Shown in pieces: positions 46,701 to 55,099 of a stretch of 64,000 bases of DNA. The stretch's first letter is position 1. Every line of letters begins with the position of its first letter. Origin of the DNA: Bacteroidota bacterium (GTDB lineage: Bacteria > Bacteroidota > Bacteroidia > SXHM01). The translations under genes were made by a program, and so were the position numbers. The stretch spans positions 58,057-122,056 of the forward strand of contig CANKAM010000007.1 in assembly GCA_947479755.1 (NCBI GenBank). Reading direction: 5' to 3'. The notes under the pieces were generated by a model. The model did no database searches, was not told where the DNA came from, and saw only the letters and a program-made list of their open reading frames with translations.

Positions 46701-48062
46701 ACTGCAAACGTTGTTGGCGGAACTACTCCTTATGCATATGCATGGGATACTGAACCAAGCCAAACCACATCAGCAATTTCTACCCTTACTGCCGGCATTT
46801 ACACTGTTGCGGTAACAGATGACAATGGATGCGTTGCTTCTGCAACAGTAAATATTACACAACCGGCAACTGCGCTTACCGCAAGTGTTATAAAAACCAA
46901 TGTTTCGTGCAATGGTGGAAACAACGGAGCGGCAACTGCCAACCCTACAGGGGGAACAGGACCTTACACCTATAGCTGGAATACTGTTCCTGCTCAATCT
47001 GCACAAACCGCTTTTGGTTTACCTGCCGGAAGTTATACGGTTGTAATTACCGATGCCAACGGTTGCACCATTTCAAAAAACACAACCATCACCCAGCCTG
47101 CAGCAGTTGAAACAAGTCTAAGTGTTGTTCCTGCTGCCTGCGGTCAACCAACCGGCTCGGCAACAGTTACAGCAAGCGGTGGGGTGGGTAACTTTACCTA
47201 TTCATGGAACACAACACCTGAGCAAACTACCGCAACGGCTTCGGCACTTGAAGCCGGAATTTATACCGTTACTGTTACCGATGGAAACGGATGCGTTTCA
47301 ACTGAAACAGCAACCGTAAATAATGAAAATGCTCCGCTGTTAGATGCTACAGCTACTAACGCAAGTTGCTTTGGTGCCGACAACGGTATAGCAACAGTAG
47401 CAGCATCAGGTGGTTCATCGCCTTACACCTATTCATGGAACACAAATCCGGCACAAACTACTTCTACTGTTACAGGTCTTGCACCGGGCAGTTATGTGGT
47501 TAGTGTTACAGACGATGGAGGATGTACATCATTTGCAACTTTAGCCATTATAGAGCCAACCGCTATTACCACTTCTACAAGCAGCAGCGACCCAACCTGT
47601 GATGTGTGTGCTGACGGAAGTGCAACTGTAAATGCTTCAGGCGGAACTCCTGGATACACTTATATTTGGAGCAACGGACAAACAGGTGCTACAGCTTCTA
47701 ACCTTGCCGAAGGAACGTATTGTGTTACCGTTACCGATGACAATGGCTGCGAAACCAATACCTGTGTTACCTTAACGGCTCTTGTTACCGGTGTTGTTAA
47801 TGCATCGCTGTCTGAAAACTCATTTACAGTTTACCCTAACCCAACTTCAGGTTCTGTAACTGTTGAACTGGAAACTTCACAGCTTTCAACTATTACCTTA
47901 ACACTTACAAACATGCTTGGACAAAACATCGTGAGCCAGCAAAGTGAAGTAAATGGTTTATTCAAACAAGTGTATGACTTATCTGCTTTTGCAGAAGGGC
48001 TTTACTTTATTACTGTGCGTTCAGAAAATGAAACGTTGTTGAGGAAGGTGATTAAAAAGTAG
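43797..48062 (+). CDS. SprB-repeat (about 17 units) adhesin-like protein with T9SS sorting domain
   Basis: 17 units of ~77 aa: ...CNGGxNGxATVxxxGGxxPYxYSWNTNPVQTTxTAxGLxAGTYTVTVTDxNGCxxxxxVTITQP; FTVYPNPTSGSVTVEL CTD. Confidence 0.95.
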   Translation: MKNFYFSLLTLLSFLIVFIPDDANAQSCTAFTSQQNATCNGGCNGSGTVTFFFGGGGGTPAYSWNTNPVQTTATATNLCAGTYVVTVTGNNGCVDQASITITQPQAISATTSQVNVLCYGGTTGSATITVSGGGTYTYSWNTNPVQTTQTATGLTAGTYTVIATNTNSGCTVTRTVTITQGPQITGSISTTPSDCGQSTGTATALAAGGTSPYTYSWNTNPVQTTSTATGLAAGDYIVTVTDANGCTQTGPATVENIGGPELSASVTNINCSGGDNGTATVTPTGGTAPYSYSWNTSPVQTTQTAIGLTAGTYTATVTDGEGCYETIDVTIIEVNSMIVTTTQINISCNGGASGSATATGAGGTAPYYYLWNTVPSQNGPTASGLTIGTYTVTAVDANSCSATATVTITQADVFVTTTDQNNLSCNGENDGTATVNVFGGNPPYQFSWNSNPVQTTQTAVNLGAGNYTVTVTDVSGCVTTAGVTITQPAAITLSASATTTSCGQTAGTATATASGGTGLLSYSWDTNPVQTTATATGLSAGTYTVTVTDEGNCTASASATVTSPGGPSSTTTHTNVSCNGGNNGTATVTATGGSQPYTYSWSGGQTTQTAFGLTAGNYTITVTDQSNCTTLSTVTITEPLPLSISIESENVPCNGLSSGSATATVTGGVSDYSYSWDTQPEETTVAISGLDAGTYTVTVTDNNGCEATASASITEPAELTAATIQTHVSCFGETNGAATVNPVGGTQPYSYSWNTNPVQTTQTAIALTAGGYSVVVTDANGCTVTKQVTITQPSALTTNYTTTPEDCGQSNGSIAATVSGGTGAYSYSWNTNPVQTTATATGLSSATYTLTVTDENGCVATLNVNLPNAGGLNAEATSTNVSCNGGANGTVTANASGGAQPYSYAWNTNPVETTQSVTGLSAGTYTGTVTDDNGCVFTVTATVTEPEALTVSAEFENILCNGQATGSATANVVGGTTPYAYAWDTEPSQTTSAISTLTAGIYTVAVTDDNGCVASATVNITQPATALTASVIKTNVSCNGGNNGAATANPTGGTGPYTYSWNTVPAQSAQTAFGLPAGSYTVVITDANGCTISKNTTITQPAAVETSLSVVPAACGQPTGSATVTASGGVGNFTYSWNTTPEQTTATASALEAGIYTVTVTDGNGCVSTETATVNNENAPLLDATATNASCFGADNGIATVAASGGSSPYTYSWNTNPAQTTSTVTGLAPGSYVVSVTDDGGCTSFATLAIIEPTAITTSTSSSDPTCDVCADGSATVNASGGTPGYTYIWSNGQTGATASNLAEGTYCVTVTDDNGCETNTCVTLTALVTGVVNASLSENSFTVYPNPTSGSVTVELETSQLSTITLTLTNMLGQNIVSQQSEVNGLFKQVYDLSAFAEGLYFITVRSENETLLRKVIKK

Positions 48063-48082
48063 GCTGAATTAGTTTTGATTAC

Positions 48083-48118
48083 AAAAAAGGACGGAGCACA
48101 TCGCTCCGTCCTTTTTAT
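48083..48118 (+). terminator. Intrinsic terminator after SprB-repeat gene
   Basis: aaaaaggacggagc acatc gctccgtccttttt. Confidence 0.93.
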
Positions 48119-48618
48119 TTATGCTGTAGTAGAATAGCTTTAACATAGTTTCTAAAAGTGCTTTATCATTAGGCTTAGGTTGTACGTGCATGAAGAATAG
48201 TAATCCACTAATAATCTGTATAAGCTTAGAAATTTTCATTTAAGATTGGCTCATACTTAATTGCTTTAAACACCTTTGGTTTCAAATTGTGCAGAAGAAT
48301 GACAAGTGGCACAAATTTAAATAACACAGTGCATTTTCACATGTAGCAATAAACTCTTCAATGGGTTAATTTTGCTTACTTATACCAAGTCCATTCTTAA
48401 AGATATGTATACTAAAACTAAATATTCAAACCAAAATGGCAGAGTTCATTTTCAATCGATTAACTTGGTCTGCTTGAATAGAAATCTCACTTTGCATGAA
48501 AGATCGTGATTTTTATTGTCAAACTTTATAGGTCACCAACCGTACCCTTTTTCCTACTTTTCTAATATTACTTAACGTATCTATATTTCAGAAGATATTG
48601 AGCGATAAGGTCTTTTTT

Positions 48619-48626
48619 TACCTTTG
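48619..48626 (+). promoter_or_regulatory. Candidate -7 box TACCTTTG
   Basis: gatattgagcgataaggtctttttttacctttg; aligns with 49622..49655. Confidence 0.55.
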
Positions 48627-48656
48627 ATCTTCAATCAAAAAATAAACCCTAATAAA

Positions 48657-49091
48657 ATGAAAAAACATCTTCTCTTTTGTATAGGGTTACTTCTTTTCTC
48701 ATTACCCCATTCATTTGCAGGCAACACACTTATTGATTCACTTCAATCGGTTCTGAAAGATGCAAAGGAAGATACCGTAAAAGCATTTTTATTAACTGAA
48801 TTAAGCTGGGAGCGACTTGTAACCGGTGATTTCAGAAGCGCACTTCAAAATGCTGACAGTGCTCTTGCTCTCTCAAAAAAATTAAATTACCGTTGGGGGA
48901 TTGCAACAGCATATAACAGAAAAGCCGGAGCGCTTGAAGAGTTTGGAAATTATGCTGAAGCATTGAAAAATTATGAAGCTTCACTGAAAATAAATATCGA
49001 AACGGGTAATAAAAAAGGTATAGCCTCGAACACAGCAGAAATTGTATTTCTGCTTTTTATTTATTTTAGCTGCAAAATATTAACACTATGA
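48657..49091 (+). pseudogene. Truncated TPR protein (probable remnant or very short TPR protein)
   Basis: Signal peptide + ~2 TPRs, then sequence switches to TAEIVFLLFIYFSCKILTL encoded by a terminator-like hairpin. Confidence 0.55.
49034..49062 (+). terminator. Terminator-like hairpin inside 3' end of the truncated TPR ORF
   Basis: agcagaaa ttgta tttctgct followed by tttttattt. Confidence 0.6.
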
Positions 49092-49555
49092 TAAGCAACA
49101 CCCGGCAACAGGCAGTAAACAAACTAAGTCCATACCTTGATAAAGCAGAGTTATTTATGGCAGCATTTATTCTTATTGCCCTTGTTTTTAAAATACAACA
49201 TTGGCCGGGAGCGGGTATTATGCTTACTGTTTTATTATCAACGCTTGCTGTTATTTATTTCCTTAATGCTTTTGCGCAAGACACTAATCCGCAGTCACAG
49301 AAGATGGATATTTTCTTTACTAAACTAATGTATTGGGGGCTTGCCATAGGAGCGCAAGGTTTATTATTTGTGCTGCAACATTGGCCGGGAGGTGATATGA
49401 TGATACTTATCAGCAGCATCAGCTCCGTAGCAAGTATTGTCTATGTACTTAAAGTAAAAAAAGAGCGTGCCGAAGCAGCTGTTTTCAGTAACAGAGTGTT
49501 ATTGCGCCTTATTGTTTTTGCAGTGATTTGTATTACGGCTGTTGTCGGCTATTAG
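49088..49555 (+). CDS. GldL-like membrane protein with two HWPG motifs
   Basis: FKIQHWPGAGIMLTVLLSTLAVIYFLNAF and VLQHWPGGDMMILI. Confidence 0.65.
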   Translation: MISNTRQQAVNKLSPYLDKAELFMAAFILIALVFKIQHWPGAGIMLTVLLSTLAVIYFLNAFAQDTNPQSQKMDIFFTKLMYWGLAIGAQGLLFVLQHWPGGDMMILISSISSVASIVYVLKVKKERAEAAVFSNRVLLRLIVFAVICITAVVGY

Positions 49556-49647
49556 ATAAGGTAACCAACCCTGACAGGTTTACTTCTCATTTAACACTTC
49601 TTAACATCTTCAATTTTCATAAGATGTTGAACGTTATGCCCTTTTTC

Positions 49648-49655
49648 TACCTTTG
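49648..49655 (+). promoter_or_regulatory. Candidate -7 box TACCTTTG upstream of M16 peptidase
   Basis: ttg at 49627; tacctttg at 49648..49655. Confidence 0.6.
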
Positions 49656-49684
49656 CCACGCAAATTAAAAAACCCAAAAACAAA

Positions 49685-52540
49685 ATGAAAAGAATTTTAG
49701 CATTTGTTGCAGCCGTTACCTTTCTGGTATCGTGCAACAACAACACTACTACCAAGTTCGGAACCAAGCTGGTAGAAGAAGTAAAAAAGAAAGGCGATGA
49801 TATCGTTATTCCTTATCAGAAATATGTGTTGCCTAATGGCTTAACACTATTGGTTCACGAAGATCACAGCGATCCGATTGTACACGTAGATGTTACCTAT
49901 CACGTAGGTTCATCACGCGAAGAATTAGGACGTTCAGGCTTTGCTCACTTTTTTGAGCACATGATGTTCCAGGGTTCTGATCACGTTGCAGACGAACAAC
50001 ACTTTAAAGTTGTGTCTGAAGCAGGTGGCGAACTGAACGGAACTACCAACAGCGACCGCACTAACTATTTTGAAACATTGCCTTCTAATCAATTAGAAAC
50101 TGCATTGTGGTTAGAAGCTGACCGTATGGGCTTTTTGTTAGATGCTGTTACTCAGAAGAAATTTGAGAACCAACGCGCAACTGTTAAAAACGAACGCGGA
50201 CAGAGTTATGATAACCGTCCTTATGGTTTGATTGGTGAAAAAGTTACTCAGGCAATGTATCCTCAGGGACATCCTTATTCATGGCCTGTTATCGGTTACT
50301 TAGCTGAATTGGACAGAGCAAATGTTGATGATTTGAAACATTTTTTTCTGCGTTGGTACGGACCGAACAATGCTACCTTAACTGTTGCCGGTGATGTTGA
50401 CCCTAAACAAGTAGTTGAGTTGGTAGAAAAATATTACGGACCAATTCCTGCGGGACCGGAAGTAAAACCAATGAAGGTTGAAAAAATTACCCTTCCTGAA
50501 GACCGTTATATTTCTTACGAAGACAATATCCGTTTCCCATTAATTCAATTTGCTTACCCAACCGTTGGCAACCGTAACCCTGACGAAGCTCCTTTGGATA
50601 TTCTTGCCGACATTATGGGCGGAGGAAAAAACTCAATCTTTTACGAGAACTTTGAAAAACCACAGTTAGCTGTACAGGCAAATGTTGCTCACCCTTGCAT
50701 GGAACTTGCAGGAGAATTTCAATTAACTGTTCTTCCTTTTCCCGGAAAAACACTGGCTGAAATGGAAGCAGTTATCCGCAAATCAATTGATGAATTTGAA
50801 ACACGCGAAATCAATGATGACGATTTGAACCGCACCAAAGCCATGATTGAAAATCAGCTGATACAACAGTTGGCAAGCGTTGACGGAAAAGCAAGTCTGC
50901 TGGCTAGCTACCAAACCTTTACAGGCAACCCTAACTACATACAAGCTGAATTGAAGCGTTATGCTGATGTTACCAAAGAAGATGTAAAACGTGTTTTCAA
51001 TACCTATATTAAAGGTCAGAAAGCAGTTATCCTTAGTGTTTATCCTAAAGGTCAGCCAACACTTGCTGCAAAGGCAGACAACTACACACCAAAATTTGTT
51101 GACTCAACTTTTGTTCCTAATGACGAACAATACAAAGGTTTGGTTTACAACAAAGCAAAAGATGCTGATGGATTCGATCGCAGCAAACAACCTGCAGCAG
51201 GACCAAATCCTACTATTAAAGTTCCTGATTACTGGACCGAAAATTTTGACAACGGTCTGGCTGCTATAGGAGCAAAGAATGATGAAGTACCAACGGTAGC
51301 CTTGCGTATTTCTATCCGTGCAGGACACCGTTTTGAAGACGCTTCAAAATCAGGTATTGCTAACCTTACTGCTGACCTGCTTGGTGAATCAACACAGAAT
51401 TATACCGGTGAAGAAATTGCAAACAAACTGGAAGTGTTGGGAAGCAACATTGATATTTATGCAGGCAATGAAGAGATTGTAGTAAGTGTTTCTTCACTGA
51501 AAAAGAATTTGGATAAAACACTTGAGTTGGTGGAAGAAAAACTGTTGAAACCTAAATTTTCAATGGAAGATTTCAACCGTCTTAAACAACAACAGATGGA
51601 AGGTATTGCCAACCAGGCAACACAACCAACTGTTATTGCCGATAATAATTTCAAAGAAGCGCTTTACGGAAAAGGCCACATCATGAGCATACCTTCAGTT
51701 GGAACAATTGAAACGGTAGCAAGCATTACATTGGATGATGTGAAAGCCTATTACGAAAGCAAATTCTCTCCTTCTATTTCTAAATTAGTGGTAGTAGGTG
51801 ATGTGGAAAAAGATGAAGTAATTGGTAAACTTGGCTTCCTGAAATCATGGGCTAAAAAAGATGTTCAGTTTGCAGAAGAAAAACCAACACCTGCCATTGA
51901 GAAAACCAAAATTATTCTGGTTAACAAACCACAGGCTCCTCAAAGCGAAATCCGTATCGGATATATTGCAATGCCTAAAGATGCAACAGGTGATTATTAC
52001 AAATCAGGCATTATGAATTTTCCGCTTGGTATGGCCTTCAACAGCCGTATTAACCTTAACCTGCGCGAAGACAAAGGCTGGACTTACGGTGCACGCTCCT
52101 ACTTTCAGGGAAGTAAATTTGCAGGACCTTACCTAGCTTCAGCAGGTGTTAAAGCTAATACTACCGACAGCTCCGTGGTTGAGTTTATGAAAGAGATAAA
52201 CAACTATGCAACCAACGGAATTACAGAACAGGAATTGTCTTTCACCAAAAGTTCAATCGGGCAAAGTGATGCACGTAAATATGAAACATCACAAGATAAA
52301 GCTCAGTTTCTGCAACAGATATTGGATTACAACCTTGACAAAAATTTTGTTGACGAGCAAAACAAAATTCTTGCAAACATTACCAAAGCTGATATTGATG
52401 CACTGGCAAAATCTAAATTGCCTGCGGATAAAATGGTGATGGTAATTGTTGGTGATAAAGATTTGATTTATCCCGGATTATCAAAATTGGGTTACGAGAT
52501 TGAAGTGCGTAACATGTCACTGGATATGGTGAAGAAGTAA
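49685..52540 (+). CDS. M16 family zinc metallopeptidase (insulinase-like, two-module) lipoprotein
   Basis: SGFAHFFEHMMFQGS (HXXEH), downstream Glu region, lipobox FLVSC, second inactive-like module. Confidence 0.96.
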   Translation: MKRILAFVAAVTFLVSCNNNTTTKFGTKLVEEVKKKGDDIVIPYQKYVLPNGLTLLVHEDHSDPIVHVDVTYHVGSSREELGRSGFAHFFEHMMFQGSDHVADEQHFKVVSEAGGELNGTTNSDRTNYFETLPSNQLETALWLEADRMGFLLDAVTQKKFENQRATVKNERGQSYDNRPYGLIGEKVTQAMYPQGHPYSWPVIGYLAELDRANVDDLKHFFLRWYGPNNATLTVAGDVDPKQVVELVEKYYGPIPAGPEVKPMKVEKITLPEDRYISYEDNIRFPLIQFAYPTVGNRNPDEAPLDILADIMGGGKNSIFYENFEKPQLAVQANVAHPCMELAGEFQLTVLPFPGKTLAEMEAVIRKSIDEFETREINDDDLNRTKAMIENQLIQQLASVDGKASLLASYQTFTGNPNYIQAELKRYADVTKEDVKRVFNTYIKGQKAVILSVYPKGQPTLAAKADNYTPKFVDSTFVPNDEQYKGLVYNKAKDADGFDRSKQPAAGPNPTIKVPDYWTENFDNGLAAIGAKNDEVPTVALRISIRAGHRFEDASKSGIANLTADLLGESTQNYTGEEIANKLEVLGSNIDIYAGNEEIVVSVSSLKKNLDKTLELVEEKLLKPKFSMEDFNRLKQQQMEGIANQATQPTVIADNNFKEALYGKGHIMSIPSVGTIETVASITLDDVKAYYESKFSPSISKLVVVGDVEKDEVIGKLGFLKSWAKKDVQFAEEKPTPAIEKTKIILVNKPQAPQSEIRIGYIAMPKDATGDYYKSGIMNFPLGMAFNSRINLNLREDKGWTYGARSYFQGSKFAGPYLASAGVKANTTDSSVVEFMKEINNYATNGITEQELSFTKSSIGQSDARKYETSQDKAQFLQQILDYNLDKNFVDEQNKILANITKADIDALAKSKLPADKMVMVIVGDKDLIYPGLSKLGYEIEVRNMSLDMVKK

Positions 52541-52543
52541 CAC

Positions 52544-52578
52544 CACCCCCTAACCCCCTCCTTGAAAAAAGGAGGGGG
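52544..52578. repeat. Third repeat family (plus orientation): ccaccccctaaccccctccttgaaaaaaggaggggga
   Basis: Related to 31525..31573 in opposite orientation. Confidence 0.6.
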
Positions 52579-52584
52579 AACAGG

Positions 52585-52614
52585 AGCCCTGCCGTATTGC
52601 GGTGGGGCTTTTTT
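52585..52614 (+). terminator. Intrinsic terminator after M16 peptidase
   Basis: agccctgccg tattg cggtggggct tttttt with G-U pairs. Confidence 0.75.
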
Positions 52615-52696
52615 GTTGAAAAGTTTTCAATTACTCAACCTTTGCTTTGTATAGTTTTGTTACCCTCAAAAAACGTTAAACCTTTTTATAAAAATC

Positions 52697-53521
52697 ATGA
52701 AGAAAATTATCGTATCGCTTTTTTGTTCAGTTGTTGCAGTTTCTGCTTTTGCATTAAATCCGGTGCGCGAGTATGCCGTTACTCCTGACGAGTATGGCAT
52801 TGAGTATGAAGAAAAGAAAATAACCACAGAAGATGGGGTAACACTGAATGCATGGTGGTTTAAACCACAGAATAAATCAGGAGCAAAAGCCATTATTATT
52901 GCTGATGACGGTGACGGAAACATGGCTGATAATATTGAGCTAATTACTAAATTTACTTCATTGGGGTATCACGTGTTGGCATTTGATTACCGCGGTTACG
53001 GCAAAAGCGATGATTTTAAAATCAATCCTAAAATGATTTGCTATCCGCAATTTGAAAAAGATGTGAAGGCAGTGATGGATCATGTGAAAAAAAATCACGC
53101 CAGCATGTCGAGCAATCTTTACGGAAAAGGAATTGGCGCATCGCTTTTATTAGCTGCTGCTGCAAACCGCACCGATGTTCGCAAAGTAATTGCCGACACC
53201 CCTTTTCTGAAATTAGAGACCTACAAAGCTGCCGTAAAAGCAAAAAGAAGCGAAGATTTAATTGTGCCTATCGGTTACAACAAATTTTTCATGGAGCCTT
53301 TCTTCGCATTGACTGAAAAAGGTGCACACCTTTATGGTATTCTTCTCATTTCGGGCGAAAAAGATGATGTGATTACACCTGACGACATGAAAGAATTAGC
53401 TAAACTTCAGAAAAGTATTACTCAGTATAAAATGATTAAAGGCGTTGGTGCAGCTGATACTTACAATACAGATAAGGATGCTTACTTTGGATTATTGCAA
53501 ACGTTTTTAGAAGCGAAGTAA
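52697..53521 (+). CDS. Alpha/beta hydrolase
   Basis: LNAWWFKPQ, VLAFDYRGYGKSDD, GKGIGASLLLAAAA. Confidence 0.88.
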   Translation: MKKIIVSLFCSVVAVSAFALNPVREYAVTPDEYGIEYEEKKITTEDGVTLNAWWFKPQNKSGAKAIIIADDGDGNMADNIELITKFTSLGYHVLAFDYRGYGKSDDFKINPKMICYPQFEKDVKAVMDHVKKNHASMSSNLYGKGIGASLLLAAAANRTDVRKVIADTPFLKLETYKAAVKAKRSEDLIVPIGYNKFFMEPFFALTEKGAHLYGILLISGEKDDVITPDDMKELAKLQKSITQYKMIKGVGAADTYNTDKDAYFGLLQTFLEAK

Positions 53522-53527
53522 TTTACA

Positions 53528-54313
53528 TTACTCAGTAACAGGCAGCGAGGCATTGCGGAATACAAGCAATGCCTCGCTGCTGTTTTTTTCGGCATTATCG
53601 AAAAGCATAACAAGGCGTTTGCGCTTACGGTTTTTACTATCGTAAAACCAGATTACAAAGTGCGGAGTAATCATATAGGGTATTCCTTTTACAAAATTAA
53701 TTGAACTGATTTTGTCGCGCATAATAAGCGGTGTGGTTGAATTTCTGAATGACGTAACAATTGAAAACAGGGAAACAAGTGCAACAAGTGCGGGAGTTAG
53801 CATTTGCCAGAAATCACCTTCCATAGCTTCGGTAAAAAAATAAACTCCCATAGCAAAGAACAGGGTAAACTGTAAAATCAGAGTGCCTATAATCTTGTTT
53901 CCTTCTTTATAAGCAGAAACATCTTCCAGCGTTTTAGAATTTGCAAAAATGATGCGGTCCGGAAGTATGTGGCAATAACCGTATTTAGTCTGAAAATAAT
54001 TTTTGCTTTCCTGTATGTGTGAAAAATCTGCTTCGTCAAGAATAGGAGATGATTCGGGTTCTTCAGGCTTTGCAGCTATCAATAATAAAAAGCCTCTGCG
54101 ACCAAGGTAATAAACCATGGCAGCCATAAAGATGTAAGTAAGAATTCCGAACAGCGCGTCTTTAAGGATATCACCATCGCAACCTTCAGTAATGCATGAA
54201 TAGAATAAAGTGAAATAGGAAGTTGCCTGTAAAATGGTAACAACGATAGAGAAAACCAAAATGATTGCTACCGCAATCAATAGTATTCCAAAAAGCCTGC
54301 GAAACCAGATCAT
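53528..54313 (-). CDS. Hypothetical membrane protein
   Basis: TM helices; coding-like ORF. Confidence 0.65.
   Translation of the reverse strand: MIWFRRLFGILLIAVAIILVFSIVVTILQATSYFTLFYSCITEGCDGDILKDALFGILTYIFMAAMVYYLGRRGFLLLIAAKPEEPESSPILDEADFSHIQESKNYFQTKYGYCHILPDRIIFANSKTLEDVSAYKEGNKIIGTLILQFTLFFAMGVYFFTEAMEGDFWQMLTPALVALVSLFSIVTSFRNSTTPLIMRDKISSINFVKGIPYMITPHFVIWFYDSKNRKRKRLVMLFDNAEKNSSEALLVFRNASLPVTE
53543..53589 (+). terminator. Intrinsic terminator for 52697..53521, located inside coding sequence of convergent gene
   Basis: cagcgaggcattgc ggaatacaa gcaatgcctcgctg ctgttttttt; 14-bp perfect stem. Confidence 0.92.
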
Positions 54314-54322
54314 GCCAGGAGA

Positions 54323-54955
54323 TTAATTCTCCATCTGCATATAGGTTTTCGGAACAGTAAACAGGCTGTTGTCTAATTTTTTCTCTGTTATCTGAAGTAC
54401 TTCCAGTCTTCCTTTTTCGTTTCGCTGAACATCGCGTTCAACAGCATCAATCGGGAAATAACCTTCGCGATCAGGGATTGATAGATAATACATTGCAAAG
54501 CGGTCTTTACGACCCAACACACCCAGCAATGGGAGAAAGAAATCATAATTGCCTTTGGTAACCCAGTAACTGATTTCAGTATTCTCGCTCTCATTTTTTA
54601 CACGCCATTGCTCGCAATCATATCCGCCAATAAAACGATGATTACCTGAACGAACTATTTTAGGTGAGCCAGCAATACGTTCTGTAGTTTTTGCTTCGCG
54701 TTTCATATACAATTTGCGTTCGTGGCTAAGAGCAAGTATTTCTTTTGATCTGAGGTCAACCAACAGTGTTGCTATTATGCTTTTCCCGTCTTCACTTTTT
54801 TCGTCAATGCACACTTTGTTTCCTTTTACAGAATAGCTGTAATAAACTTTTTCATCACCGCTGGTTTTGCGAAAATCAATTACTCCTTCAAACGATTGTG
54901 CGAACGAAGAGATTATAAATCCGGCTGCAATAAAAGTTAGAAAAAGTTGTTTCAT
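54323..54955 (-). CDS. DUF4412-like secreted protein
   Basis: FEGVIDFRKTSGDEKVYYSYSVKGNKVCIDE; GGYDCEQWRVKNE. Confidence 0.6.
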   Translation of the reverse strand: MKQLFLTFIAAGFIISSFAQSFEGVIDFRKTSGDEKVYYSYSVKGNKVCIDEKSEDGKSIIATLLVDLRSKEILALSHERKLYMKREAKTTERIAGSPKIVRSGNHRFIGGYDCEQWRVKNESENTEISYWVTKGNYDFFLPLLGVLGRKDRFAMYYLSIPDREGYFPIDAVERDVQRNEKGRLEVLQITEKKLDNSLFTVPKTYMQMEN

Positions 54956-55099
54956 GGGGTGCTTTTATAAAATTATACGCGCATTTAAACCACATTAAAG
55001 GTAAAATAGTTACACGTTTTTTGATTTTCAACGGATAAACAGAACAAATGGCAGAACTTTTCAACCCTTTGCTGCCAAAATTGCTCAGGTTGCAGACAC

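Noticed and set aside
43797-48062. Possible recent DNA-level tandem duplication or assembly artefact in the SprB gene
   Set aside because: Units are well diverged at nucleotide and protein level and the frame is intact, so misassembly of identical repeats is unlikely.
49566-49582. ccctgacaggtttac fragment resembling a common Bacteroidota interspersed repeat
   Set aside because: Single half-element without an inverted partner; not supportable as a repeat from this window alone.
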